Origin: Lentimicrobium saccharophilum
GTDB lineage: Bacteria; Bacteroidota; Bacteroidia; Bacteroidales; Lentimicrobiaceae
DNA length: 64,000 nucleotides
Assembly (NCBI RefSeq): GCF_001192835.1
Contig: NZ_DF968183.1
Span: 1,312,622-1,376,621 of the forward strand
Direction of reading: 5' to 3'
Both the position numbers and the translations under genes were made by a program. Below are positions 1-8,493 of the stretch, in pieces (position 1 is the first letter of the stretch; each line of letters starts with the position of its first letter). The notes under the pieces were generated by a model. The model made no database searches. It saw nothing but the letters and a program-made list of their open reading frames with translations, and was not told the DNA's origin.

Positions 1-633
1 CGCATCCTGAGGTCTGTAAAGAACCGTTTCGGCAGCACGTCGGAGCTGGGAATCTATGAAATGCAGGGTGATGGGCTCAGGGAAGTTTCAAATCCTTCAG
101 AAATCCTGATAACGCAGCACGAGGAACCCGTGAGTGGTACAACCGTGGCGGCCACCATCGAAGGTTTGCGCCCTATGCTGATCGAAACGCAGGCACTGGT
201 GAGCACGGCAGCTTATGGTACGCCGCAGCGTTCCTGCACGGGTTTCGACACCCGCAGGCTCAACATGCTGCTGGCCGTGCTTGAAAAACGAAGCGGGTTC
301 AAGCTGGGTGCAAAGGATGTATTCCTCAATATTGCCGGCGGCCTTAGGGTTGATGACCCGGCGACAGACCTGGCAGTGGTCAGCGCCGTTCTTTCGTCAA
401 GTATTGACATTCCCGTCAGCCCGAAAACGTGCTTCGCTGCCGAAGTAGGGCTTTCGGGCGAAATCAGGCCCGTGACCCGCGTGGAACAGAGGGTTTCGGA
501 AGCCGGAAAACTCGGCTTCGAAACCATTGTAATTTCAAAACTTAACCTGATAGCGGCCAAGAGCCAGGCAAAAAAAATAAAAATCCAACCCGTAGGTAAA
601 GTGGAAGAGGTTTTCAGGTTGCTCTTCGGCTAA
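1..633 (+). CDS. radA: DNA repair protein RadA/Sms, 3' part only
   Basis: The frame is open from base 1, so the gene starts before the window. What remains is about 210 residues. It begins just before the RadA signature KNRFG (residues 7-11 of the fragment) and continues into the Lon-protease-like C-terminal domain, seen in stretches such as TGFDTRRLNMLLAVLEKR and FLNIAGGLRVDDPATDLAV. RadA is a RecA-like ATPase that promotes branch migration during recombinational repair. The zinc finger and Walker motifs must lie upstream and are not visible. The stop lies 6 bases from the stop of the convergent next gene. An internal ATG at 61 is not the start, because KNRFG lies upstream of it in the same frame. 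The family call is firm. Confidence 0.93.
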   Translation, partial: RILRSVKNRFGSTSELGIYEMQGDGLREVSNPSEILITQHEEPVSGTTVAATIEGLRPMLIETQALVSTAAYGTPQRSCTGFDTRRLNMLLAVLEKRSGFKLGAKDVFLNIAGGLRVDDPATDLAVVSAVLSSSIDIPVSPKTCFAAEVGLSGEIRPVTRVEQRVSEAGKLGFETIVISKLNLIAAKSQAKKIKIQPVGKVEEVFRLLFG

Positions 634-639
634 GGTCAA

Positions 640-1317
640 TTATTCCTGCTCCTCTTTTTCCGGTTTGCTCCAGTCAACAAAGAACCGGCCCTCACTCAGA
701 ACGATGGTATCCGTTTCGTCCGATTTCCTGGTATTGTCATGATCGTGAGGTCCGGCATTGACCAGCATTCCGGCCCCTGCCTTTGTGAACGCCTTTCTCT
801 CGAGGTTTGCTTTGATCCCGGAGCCTGTCATGGTTGCCACCGCACGTTTCTTGTAATAAACACCACGCAATGTGGCTTCAAAGGAGCCTTCTACCGAAGA
901 CGGGGTAATCTTTTCAATGGTTACGGTGCCTGATAATGATTCTCCGTCATGAAAAGCATGTCCCAAACCTTTGGTTTCCTCCGTATAATCAACCAACGCC
1001 CAAACCCTGGCCATATCGGCCTTCTTCTTTGATTCAGACTCCAGGTCATTCTCGTCAAAAATCTGATAAGTGCCGGGCTTCAGACTGTCGGAAAAATAAT
1101 ACAACCTGATCCACACCTGCACATCCGGGCTCACCTGGAATGAGGCAATGGCAAGATATTCGAAGCCCCTCACCGGAATCTTCAAGCGACGGGCTTCCGC
1201 TTTGTATTCTTTCCCGTCCACCTTGCAGGAAATATAATTGGTGAATTCCTGGGCTACTGAGAGACCGGAAAAACCGGCAAAAAGAAGTAACATGGCTAAC
1301 AGACGGATTCTTTTCAT
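640..1317 (-). CDS. secreted protein of unknown function
   Basis: A protein of 225 residues with a clear signal peptide (KR-rich start, hydrophobic LLAMLLLFAGFSGLS, probable cleavage near VAQ-EF). The mature part opens with a short motif ISCKVDGKEYKAEA and continues in alternating strands (YLAIASFQ, VWIRLYYFSD, GTVTIEK, GSFEATLRGVYY), so a small beta-sandwich in the periplasm or at the cell surface is likely. The last 50 residues are polar and include a His/Asp cluster (PHDHDN). It resembles the small Bacteroidota proteins built around a single DUF6252-like domain, but that is an impression, not a match I could test. It is convergent with radA, and nothing in the context suggests a pathway. 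The ATG at 1317 directly precedes the signal peptide and is the natural start. Confidence 0.75.
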   Translation of the reverse strand: MKRIRLLAMLLLFAGFSGLSVAQEFTNYISCKVDGKEYKAEARRLKIPVRGFEYLAIASFQVSPDVQVWIRLYYFSDSLKPGTYQIFDENDLESESKKKADMARVWALVDYTEETKGLGHAFHDGESLSGTVTIEKITPSSVEGSFEATLRGVYYKKRAVATMTGSGIKANLERKAFTKAGAGMLVNAGPHDHDNTRKSDETDTIVLSEGRFFVDWSKPEKEEQE

Positions 1318-1646
1318 AGGAACTTGCTTTTAAGGATTAACGAAAGGCCTGACCCAATCCGGACGGAAAGGACTGATATTTACAAAAACTACCGCCCGGA
1401 GAAGAATTATTTTCTACACGACCGAAAGTAATAAAAATATCAACACATCTGCAATGTTTATGTTTTATACCCTGATCGTTATTAAACAAAATCTAATATA
1501 AATCATTATTATTCAAAATATTACATTACTGATGCCTAAATCCTGAATTCATTGCAGGAAAAGATAATCCGGTGTATATTCGCATGCAGATGCAGCACGG
1601 TTGTGCTGACAGAAAATATTTCAATCAGATTTTTCCCGCAAAGTCG
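1318..1646. other. gene-free spacer between divergent genes
   Basis: About 330 bases, very AT-rich between 1430 and 1560, separating the minus-strand secreted protein from the plus-strand lipoprotein. It must hold both promoters, but I could not find a good TAnnTTTG element on either strand. There is no convincing hairpin or repeat. Confidence 0.5.
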
Positions 1647-2276
1647 ATGAAAATCATACGTAAAGTCTTATTTATTCTGTTGATTTTCAACCTGATCAGA
1701 ATTATTCCCGGATGCTGCGACTGCGACGGTCCCGTAACATATTTCAGTCTTAACAAAACCGGAATTACAAACCTTGATAATTCAGGAATTTTTCCGCAAA
1801 GTTCAACTTCCGACACCATGTGTGCTGCAGCGGTAGCCTTCGAGGTTTCGTTGTATGATTCCACCGGATACTGGTATTATGCAGCCCTCCCTGCAAAATC
1901 CGGTGCCGGATTCAACCGTGCAACAGCCATGAGCTGCGACTGCGCCTATCCTTTGCAGGCAAGGGCGCACCTGACAAATATCAGCATTACCACACTTTTC
2001 CCCATTTCTGACCAGATAGCTGCCGGCACCGAAGTCAGCGGGTTGTTCGCCGCCAGTCTAAGGGGCAATTACGCCGGTGACGGGGTATACATTACCCCGG
2101 AAATGCTCTGCAGCCAGACAGAAAACAAAATCTATCTCGACAGCGGCATCGAATCCTTCGGACTTTTCCTGAAGCCTGAAGTACAATCAGCCAATGCCCG
2201 CTTTGCCATGCGTTTTACCTTGTCCGATGGAAGCACCCTTACCGATACCACCGCCCTGATCACCATCCGCCCATGA
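1647..2276 (+). CDS. putative lipoprotein of unknown function, paired with a barrel protein
   Basis: With the ATG at 1647 the product has 209 residues. It starts with a basic, hydrophobic leader (MKIIRKVLFILLIFNLIRIIPG) ending in the cysteine-rich stretch CCDCDG, so lipidation at Cys23 is plausible although the lipobox is not classical. An upstream ATG at 1572 would add 25 polar residues that spoil the leader, so I prefer 1647. The mature protein has further Cys residues (MSCDCAYPL, MLCSQ) and looks beta-rich. Cysteine-rich lipoproteins of this kind in Bacteroidota are often filed under DUF5034; I suggest that only tentatively. The stop codon overlaps the start of the next gene (ATGA), so the two are probably cotranscribed and translationally coupled. 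Confidence 0.7.
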   Translation: MKIIRKVLFILLIFNLIRIIPGCCDCDGPVTYFSLNKTGITNLDNSGIFPQSSTSDTMCAAAVAFEVSLYDSTGYWYYAALPAKSGAGFNRATAMSCDCAYPLQARAHLTNISITTLFPISDQIAAGTEVSGLFAASLRGNYAGDGVYITPEMLCSQTENKIYLDSGIESFGLFLKPEVQSANARFAMRFTLSDGSTLTDTTALITIRP

Positions 2277-3166
2277 ACCGTCACGGCCTGAACATCCCCC
2301 CTGCCCTGCTGCTGATTCTGCTATGGATAGCCAATGGAGCATCGCAAGCCTCAGCCCAATCAGCCAGGCGGGAGCAAATGGAAATTTACCTGCACTACGC
2401 ATGCCGGGAGACTTACCGCAGCATACAACATCAGGGCGACAACATAGACTTTCTGAACTATCTGGATTACAAGACCGATACCGGCTGTACCGGTGTTGTG
2501 CATGTTGGCTTCTCCTTGTCACCATCCGAAAAATGGGTATTTTCAGCAGATTTGGGGATGATGAGCGATATGAGGTTCAGCCAGATGAACATCAGCGCAT
2601 CCCGCATAATCGGGAAAACCGGCAGCAACGCCGCCTGGGGACTGTCAGCAGGCATCTCGGCCTATCCCGTTTACCTGAACGAATTCAACGAATACCACCT
2701 GCTGAGGGATACCGGCCTGATAGCAGACCTGAATGTGAATTACCGGCAACAAATCCTCTACGACCCCGGACTTGAATTAATTCCTTTTCTTAATTACAAA
2801 AAAAACAAATTAAGCCTTAAGGCCGGCACCGGATTGAGAATCAGTACATTTTTGCCATTCAACCAGCTGATCATGCAGAAAAAGGAAGGAGGCAATTTCC
2901 GCCGCGAAATCAGGTATGAAACCCTGTTCAAACCTGCCCTGTCATCCGTTTCGGCACTCCATGCCACGCTGATGCTTACCGACAAACCGGGGCTTTCGGT
3001 GGGATTGCAGGCTTCAGCCCAGGTGCTCTTCGGGATGCGCACCATTCCTTACAAGCGAAGCATCCTTACCTGGACCGCCGACAACAGGGTAACCGATGAA
3101 ATCAAACCCGGCAGCAAGCCGTTCACCGTCACGGAAGTGAGCGCGGGCATCGTGTTCAGATTCTGA
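2273..3166 (+). CDS. probable outer-membrane beta-barrel protein
   Basis: 297 residues with a signal peptide ending near ASAQ. The rest is made of amphipathic strands separated by short turns (WVFSADLGMMSD, NAAWGLSAGISAYPVYL, KLSLKAGTGLRIS, LSVGLQASAQVLFG) and ends in GIVFRF. A terminal phenylalanine is typical of proteins inserted by the BAM complex. The start overlaps the stop of the upstream lipoprotein gene, which suggests a lipoprotein/barrel pair acting together at the outer membrane. I recognise no enzyme signature. The size would fit a 10-12-stranded barrel. Substrate and role are unknown. Confidence 0.72.
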   Translation: MNRHGLNIPPALLLILLWIANGASQASAQSARREQMEIYLHYACRETYRSIQHQGDNIDFLNYLDYKTDTGCTGVVHVGFSLSPSEKWVFSADLGMMSDMRFSQMNISASRIIGKTGSNAAWGLSAGISAYPVYLNEFNEYHLLRDTGLIADLNVNYRQQILYDPGLELIPFLNYKKNKLSLKAGTGLRISTFLPFNQLIMQKKEGGNFRREIRYETLFKPALSSVSALHATLMLTDKPGLSVGLQASAQVLFGMRTIPYKRSILTWTADNRVTDEIKPGSKPFTVTEVSAGIVFRF

Positions 3167-3189
3167 AGGTGTGCGGCCCGATAAAATAC

Positions 3190-3197
3190 TACCTTTG
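3190..3197 (+). promoter_or_regulatory. Bacteroidota -7 element for the CvfB-like gene
   Basis: TACCTTTG matches the TAnnTTTG consensus recognised by the Bacteroidota housekeeping sigma factor. It lies 37 bases before the ATG at 3235. That supports 3235 as the start, because the earlier in-frame codon at 3169 would lie upstream of the promoter. No clear -33 TTTG is visible. Confidence 0.6.
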
Positions 3198-3234
3198 CAG
3201 ACGGTATTTACCCAACCTGCAAATAAGCATTCCC

Positions 3235-4074
3235 ATGGCCGTTCCCGGAAAATTCAACACCCTCAGCATTTCAAGAATTGTAGATTTCGGCGTTTACCTC
3301 GACGGTGGCGAATCCGGAGAAATACTCCTGCCGATGAAGTGGGTGCCCGAGGGCTGCAAACCCAACGACGATCTTGAGGTTTTTGTTTATTTCGATTCTG
3401 AAGACCGCCTGATCGCGACGACCATCAAACCCCTGGCACAGGTTGGTGAATTTGCATTTCTAAGGGCGAAGGCTGTAAATGAGGTAGGTGCCTTCCTCGA
3501 TTGGGGGCTCGAAAAAGACCTGCTGGTGCCGTACAGGGAACAATCGGTAAAAATGGTTGCCGGAAAATCGTATATTGTTTATTTATTTGCCGATCCTCAG
3601 ACCGGCCGCATTGCCGGTTCATCCAGGGTGGAACGTTTCTTAAGCAAAGAGGCCCCCTCCTATCGCCCGAATGAAGAAGTAGATCTGCTGTTGTGGCGTA
3701 CCTCCGAGATCGGTTACATGGCCATCATCAACAACAGGCACGAGGGCATGCTCTATGCCAGCGAGGTATTTGAAGAACTGGAGCGCGGCCAGAAAATCAG
3801 GGGGTATGTGACCAAAGTGCGGGATGACGGCAAGATCGACCTTTGCCTGCAAAAACCAGGGTATGAAAAAATCGATGAACTCTCGGAGCGCATCCTCGGG
3901 CTGCTGAAGACAAACAACGGATATCTGAACCTGAACGACAAAAGCCCGGCTGAGGAGATATACTCAGTATGCGGAATGAGTAAAAAGAATTTCAAAAAAT
4001 CGGTGGGCGCACTTTACAAACAGAAGATAATCAAGCTGACAGAAAACGGCATTGAACTAACCGGAAAGAAATAA
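3235..4074 (+). CDS. cvfB: S1-domain RNA-binding protein, CvfB/YitL family
   Basis: With the ATG at 3235 the protein has 279 residues, normal for the CvfB family. Tandem S1-like OB folds are visible: the first around SISRIVDFGVYLDGGESGEILLP, a second around RAKAVNEVGAFLDWGLEKDLLVPYREQ, and a third around YMAIINNRHEGMLYASEVFEELERGQKIRGYVTKVRDDGKIDLCL. The C-terminal 60 residues form a winged-helix-like end (SAEEIYSVCGMSKKNFKKSVGALYKQKII-type pattern). CvfB-type proteins bind RNA and influence expression of virulence or surface genes in Firmicutes; in Bacteroidota the role is not well known. The gene has its own -7 element at 3190. Confidence 0.88.
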   Translation: MAVPGKFNTLSISRIVDFGVYLDGGESGEILLPMKWVPEGCKPNDDLEVFVYFDSEDRLIATTIKPLAQVGEFAFLRAKAVNEVGAFLDWGLEKDLLVPYREQSVKMVAGKSYIVYLFADPQTGRIAGSSRVERFLSKEAPSYRPNEEVDLLLWRTSEIGYMAIINNRHEGMLYASEVFEELERGQKIRGYVTKVRDDGKIDLCLQKPGYEKIDELSERILGLLKTNNGYLNLNDKSPAEEIYSVCGMSKKNFKKSVGALYKQKIIKLTENGIELTGKK

Positions 4075-4119
4075 ACTCCTCTACCTGAACCAGGTTTTCA
4101 GCCTGACTGTAAAGTATCA

Positions 4120-5124
4120 CTATACCAATGCCTGCCTGTAAGATACCAGTTTCTGCCTGTCTTCATCCCACAACCGGAGGCTTAAGGACTTCATGCTCTC
4201 CCTGAAATTAACGGGGACAACCTGACTGAATTCCTTATTTTCACGCTGGCATTTCTCCAGCTTATAATTCGGGATTTTCGAGCTGAGGTGGTGAATATGA
4301 TGAAACCCGATATTTCCGGAAAACCATTGCAGAATTTTAGGAAACTTCAGATAGGATGCCCCGGAGATGGCCACCGTGCTGTAATCCCAGTCCTGGTCGC
4401 GATACCAGTGTACACCTGAAAACTGGTGCTGCACATAGAAAAGGAAAACACCCGCCGTTGAGGCAAAATATATCACAGGCAACTGAATCAGCAGGTAATT
4501 CTCAAAACCGATCAGCAGGCTGATCCCTGCAGCAAGAACAGCAATTCCCAGATTAGTAACATAAACACTGATCCTTTCTTTCCGGCCGAAACCCTTCCTT
4601 GTAAACCGGTTCATAACCAGAAACACCAAAGCCGCTCCGAGGCCAAACATTATTAAAGGATTCCGGTATATCCGGTAAAACATCCTTTTCCGGGGCGACA
4701 GATTCCGGAATTCATCCACTGTCAGCGTCCATACATCCCCCACACCCCGTTTATCCAGATTCCCTGCCGTACGATGGTGAATAAGATGTGCATGATGCCA
4801 GCGGTAGTAGGGTGTAAATGTGAGGATGCCCAGCACGATTCCGGTGATGTCAGCCGCTTTCTTTGATCTGAAAAAAGCGCCATGCCCGCAATCATGAAAA
4901 ATAATAAACAACCTGACAGTAAAACCGGCAGCAAGAATTGATACAGGCAGGACAAGCCACCATGATCTGTCAATCAGAAATACCATCAGAAACCACAAGC
5001 CAATATATGGAACCAATGTATTGATTAACTGCCAGATACTCATACCCACTGAAGGTGTTTTGTATGCTGCGGTCAGCTTTATCAGAGATTTATCCGATCC
5101 AGGGACCGATGATTTTGGTGCCAT
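4120..5124 (-). CDS. membrane fatty acid desaturase
   Basis: 334 residues from the ATG at 5124; an upstream ATG at 5169 would add 15 residues with a KKKK stretch. The three histidine boxes of membrane di-iron desaturases are present: HDCGH at 77-81, HHAHLIHH at 110-117 and HHIHH at 275-279. Hydrophobic segments lie around 35-72, 95-105 and two further pairs in the middle. The enzyme should introduce a double bond into lipid-bound or ACP-bound acyl chains in the inner membrane, using reduced ferredoxin or cytochrome as electron donor and O2. It resembles the Delta-12/omega-3-like branch, but the position of the double bond cannot be read from the sequence. It stands alone on the minus strand, convergent with cvfB and divergent from nirK. 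A requirement for O2 fits a facultative lifestyle together with the neighbouring nitrite reductase. Confidence 0.9.
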   Translation of the reverse strand: MAPKSSVPGSDKSLIKLTAAYKTPSVGMSIWQLINTLVPYIGLWFLMVFLIDRSWWLVLPVSILAAGFTVRLFIIFHDCGHGAFFRSKKAADITGIVLGILTFTPYYRWHHAHLIHHRTAGNLDKRGVGDVWTLTVDEFRNLSPRKRMFYRIYRNPLIMFGLGAALVFLVMNRFTRKGFGRKERISVYVTNLGIAVLAAGISLLIGFENYLLIQLPVIYFASTAGVFLFYVQHQFSGVHWYRDQDWDYSTVAISGASYLKFPKILQWFSGNIGFHHIHHLSSKIPNYKLEKCQRENKEFSQVVPVNFRESMKSLSLRLWDEDRQKLVSYRQALV

Positions 5125-5329
5125 CTTTTTTTTCTTAAAGATACATAAAAAACCGGCTCCCATGAACAAAACAGCAGAATATCATTACAATCGGATGAAA
5201 CAACTCCCTTTCAGATTGATGAATACACCTTACTGTCTGCAAGAATATTAAATTCATAAAATAATTTAAGTATTAGAGAACTTATTTACTTATTTACTGT
5301 TTTACTATTGACTCAAAAACCGACGAGCT

Positions 5330-6778
5330 ATGAAAAAAAACAGCCTGCCCTTTATCGCAATTGGTTTTATAACGCATGTTATGCTGCTCAGCGCCTGTCA
5401 AAATGCTGACAGCTCAAACGATGAGGCGCATATCGGAAGGGAGTATAATCTTACGGAGATCAAAGGTGAGGAGCGGGCAGTGCTGACGCCGCCTCCGTTT
5501 GTGCCTCCCCCCATTAAACGCGACCACGCAAGCAAGGTGATTGTAGATCTGGAAATCATCGAACAGGAGATGGAGATTGCCGACGGGGTAAGTTATATGT
5601 TCTGGACTTTTGGCGGAACCGTACCGGGTTCGTTTATCCGTATCAGGGAGGGAGATTTTGTAGAATTTCACCTGAAAAACCACCCCGACAACAAACTGCC
5701 CCACAACATTGATTTACATGCGGTAACCGGACAGGGCGGCGGAGCCGAAGCCACCTTTGTTGCCCCGGGATACGAAGCCACCTTTAATTTCACGGCACTT
5801 AATCCAGGCCTGTTTGTATATCACTGCGCCACCGCCCCGGTGGGCATGCACATAGCCAACGGCATGTACGGCCTGATACTCGTGGAACCGAAAGAGGGAC
5901 TTCCGAAGGTAGACAAAGAGTTTTACGTAATGCAGGGTGATTTTTACACCGAAGGCAGTTATGGCGAGTCGGGCCTGCAGGCGTTCGATATGAACAAGGC
6001 GATTAAAGAGCAGGCTGATTATGTGGTCTTTAACGGCAAGGTAGGCGCCCTTACCGGGGACAATGTACTGAAAGCCAGGGCGGGGGAAACGGTACGTTTG
6101 TTCGTCGGAAATGGCGGGCCCAACCTGGTTTCAAGTTTCCATGTAATCGGGGAAGTTTTTGACAATGTCTATATGGAAGGTGGCGCACTGAAAAACCATG
6201 ACATACAGACCACCCTTGTGCCGGCCGGAGGATCTGCCATTACCGAGTTTAAGGTTGAAATCCCGGGTAACTTCATTCTGGTGGATCATTCCATCTTCAG
6301 AGCCTTTAACAAAGGGGCGCTGGGCATCCTGGCTGTTGATGGGGAGGAAAACAAGCAAATCTATTCAGGCAAAAGTGAGCCGGGCATCTACCAGCCGGCT
6401 GCGGAAGCAGTAAAGCAGGTCCGCAAATCTCCGGAGGCAGTTGAAATAAGTCCGGAGCAACAGCTGGCGCTCGGCGAGAAACTTTACCAGGTGAATTGCG
6501 CCGCCTGTCACCTTGCCGATGGCAAAGGGGTATCGGGGGTGTTTCCGCCTGTAGCCGGCAGTGATTTTATCGCGAAAAGCCCTGAAAAGGCGATCGGAGC
6601 GGTGGTAAACGGATTATCGGGTGAAATCACCGTAAACGGGGTGAAGTACAACAGCGTGATGCCGCGCCAGGCCCTTACCGATGCAGAAACAGCGGCAGTA
6701 CTGAATTTTGTTTACAGTACCATGAATGGTTCCGACGTGAGGGTAACCGCGGATCAGGTAAAAAAAGCACGCAGATAA
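5330..6778 (+). CDS. nirK: copper nitrite reductase NirK fused to a C-terminal cytochrome c, lipoprotein
   Basis: 482 residues. The leader ends in the lipobox LLSAC (Cys23), so the enzyme is probably anchored to a membrane on the periplasmic side. Two cupredoxin domains (about 70-340) keep every metal ligand: type 1 copper His125, Cys166, His174 and Met179; type 2 copper His130, His165 and His320; catalytic Asp128 and His271. A cytochrome c domain follows (about 375-470) with CAACH at 390-394 and a candidate axial Met444 (VMPRQ). NirK reduces nitrite to NO, and the fused heme domain should feed electrons to the type 1 copper. nirV follows with no gap and a Sco-type protein after it. No NO reductase is in the window. 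The upstream 160 bases contain runs of TTTACT and no TAnnTTTG box, so an alternative sigma factor or an anaerobic activator is possible. Confidence 0.95.
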   Translation: MKKNSLPFIAIGFITHVMLLSACQNADSSNDEAHIGREYNLTEIKGEERAVLTPPPFVPPPIKRDHASKVIVDLEIIEQEMEIADGVSYMFWTFGGTVPGSFIRIREGDFVEFHLKNHPDNKLPHNIDLHAVTGQGGGAEATFVAPGYEATFNFTALNPGLFVYHCATAPVGMHIANGMYGLILVEPKEGLPKVDKEFYVMQGDFYTEGSYGESGLQAFDMNKAIKEQADYVVFNGKVGALTGDNVLKARAGETVRLFVGNGGPNLVSSFHVIGEVFDNVYMEGGALKNHDIQTTLVPAGGSAITEFKVEIPGNFILVDHSIFRAFNKGALGILAVDGEENKQIYSGKSEPGIYQPAAEAVKQVRKSPEAVEISPEQQLALGEKLYQVNCAACHLADGKGVSGVFPPVAGSDFIAKSPEKAIGAVVNGLSGEITVNGVKYNSVMPRQALTDAETAAVLNFVYSTMNGSDVRVTADQVKKARR

Positions 6779-7567
6779 ATGAAAAAAAGCATCTTCTGTC
6801 TGCGTGTACCTGCGTTGCTGCTGATGACACAGTTGCTTCACACTCCGGCATCGGCTCAGGAGGATCAAACCATGGCAATGATACCGGCGGGAAGTTACCT
6901 CCCGCTTTATTCCGGTAACAAAACCAAAAAGGTCCCTGCTTTTATGATCGACCGGCTGCCTGTAACCAATGCAGATTTCAGGCGGTTTATCGAAGACAAT
7001 CCGCAATGGAGCAAGAAAAATGTGAAGCGGCTTTTCGCGGATGCGGGATACCTCAGGCACTGGAAAGATGAAGGCACTTTTGCACCCGGCATCGCCGGCA
7101 GTGCCGTGGTGAATGTTTCCTGGTTTGCCGCACGGAAATACTGTGAATGCATGGGGAAGCGGCTGCCGACCACCGCCGAATGGGAAAGGGCTGCGGAGGC
7201 CGGAAGAACCAGACCGGACGGCAGGAATGAAGCCGGTTTTTATGCTCTGATCCTTGAACTCGTTTCAAAACCATCTCCTGCACAATTGCCCGAAGCCGGC
7301 ACCACGCTGAAGAATTATTACGGTGTATGGGATCTGATCGGGGTAACCTGGGAATGGACCTGGGACTTTAACAGCGCCTTATCTACAGGAGAATCAAGGG
7401 GGAATGCAAGTCTCGACAATACCCTCTTCTGCGGAGGGGGTTCCCTGCAATCGGGCGATACCGGAAATTATGCCGCCTTTCTGAGGTACGCCATGCGCTC
7501 AAGCCTCAAAGCCAGTAACACGGTGCAAAGCCTCGGCTTCAGGTGCGCGAAAGATGTTGCCAGGTAA
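6779..7567 (+). CDS. nirV: NirV-like formylglycine-generating-enzyme-fold protein
   Basis: 262 residues with a signal peptide (cleavage near ASAQ). The body is a SUMF1/FGE-sulfatase-type fold: FMIDRLPVTNADFRRFIE, YLRHWKDEGTF, VVNVSWFAARKYCECMGKRLPTTAEWERAAE, WEWTWDFNS and a terminal LGFRCAK. This is the arrangement of NirV, a protein often encoded directly after nirK and thought to assist it, although its exact function is unsettled. The ATG follows the nirK stop directly (TAA-ATG), so the two are cotranscribed. The cysteines around YCECMG are in a different place from the catalytic pair of true formylglycine-generating enzymes, so sulfatase maturation is unlikely. Confidence 0.9.
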   Translation: MKKSIFCLRVPALLLMTQLLHTPASAQEDQTMAMIPAGSYLPLYSGNKTKKVPAFMIDRLPVTNADFRRFIEDNPQWSKKNVKRLFADAGYLRHWKDEGTFAPGIAGSAVVNVSWFAARKYCECMGKRLPTTAEWERAAEAGRTRPDGRNEAGFYALILELVSKPSPAQLPEAGTTLKNYYGVWDLIGVTWEWTWDFNSALSTGESRGNASLDNTLFCGGGSLQSGDTGNYAAFLRYAMRSSLKASNTVQSLGFRCAKDVAR

Positions 7568-7621
7568 GCAGGCATTTATCATAAACCATATTATTTACAT
7601 AGATGAATTCCACAAATTCAG

Positions 7622-8269
7622 ATGAAAATCAACTTTCAAAAAACCCCGGGAATCATGAAAAAACTTTTGCCTCTTGCATCCCTTGTAGTGATCATTGCCA
7701 TCACCCCAGCCTGCAGCCGGAAATCAGAAACGGGCAGCTGCTGTAAAACTACTGAATCCGGAAATAGCGCAAAAACAGTAATTTCAGATCAATCCATCTT
7801 TCTGCTTGAATCATCCTGGGAAACATATAACAATTCCAGTATGGTCCTCTCTGATTTAGGCGGCAAAGTTACTGTGGCAGCAATGATCTTTACGCATTGT
7901 CCATCGGCCTGTCCGCGCATTGTTGCTGACATGAAAAACATAGAATCGGCCCTGGTCAAAAAAGAGCGGAAACAGGTTCAGTTTCTGCTGATCAGTATGG
8001 ATCCTGAAAGGGACACTCCGGAAAGGATGCGGCAATTTGCCGCTGACCACCGCCTGAAAGACACCTGGGAAATGATTCGTGCTGACAAGGCTGCTACCAT
8101 GGAGATTGCCCAGGTATTGGGGGTCAGGATCAAGCCCCTGGATGACGGAGGCTTTGACCATTCAAATATCATACATATACTAAACCGGGATGGGGAATTG
8201 TCTTTTCAGCAGCAGGGGCTGAATATTGATCCGGGTGAATGTCTGAAACAGATCAGACAATTACTTTAA
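7622..8269 (+). CDS. SCO1/SenC-type copper chaperone lipoprotein
   Basis: 215 residues if the first ATG is used; a second ATG at 7655 gives a shorter leader with the same lipobox (TPAC, Cys31 in the long form). The thioredoxin-like domain carries the Sco copper site: Cys93 and Cys97 in HCPSACP, and His180 in FDHSN. Family features MIFTHCPSACP, LLISMDPERDTPE and IIHILNRDGEL are all present. Sco proteins deliver copper to periplasmic enzymes, usually cytochrome oxidase CuA. Only 54 bases after nirV, here the likely client is NirK or a later copper enzyme of denitrification; that is inference from position. A further CC pair (residues 40-41) near the N-terminus could bind metal too. Confidence 0.9.
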   Translation: MKINFQKTPGIMKKLLPLASLVVIIAITPACSRKSETGSCCKTTESGNSAKTVISDQSIFLLESSWETYNNSSMVLSDLGGKVTVAAMIFTHCPSACPRIVADMKNIESALVKKERKQVQFLLISMDPERDTPERMRQFAADHRLKDTWEMIRADKAATMEIAQVLGVRIKPLDDGGFDHSNIIHILNRDGELSFQQQGLNIDPGECLKQIRQLL

Positions 8270-8424
8270 AAAAATCAGGGAACAACTATTCCGCTTTTAT
8301 ATATTGACAATCAATACTTTACCTTTCGAATCAATAACAATTTAACAACTTCCGGCAAATCGATAAAATGACGTATGCAATTCAAAGGTAATTTTTGACC
8401 GCTTCAAAATTCAATATTTTGAAT

Positions 8425-8432
8425 TACATTTG
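8425..8432 (+). promoter_or_regulatory. Bacteroidota -7 element for the histidine kinase gene
   Basis: TACATTTG, 61 bases before the ATG at 8494 and 22 before an alternative TTG at 8455. It matches TAnnTTTG. A TTTTG at 8393-8397 is too far upstream to be a standard -33. Confidence 0.45.
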
Positions 8433-8493
8433 ATCGCAAATCCATCCGGTTAATTTGACGGGAAAGGGGAAGACGTTCAGCGTGGTTGGTTTC

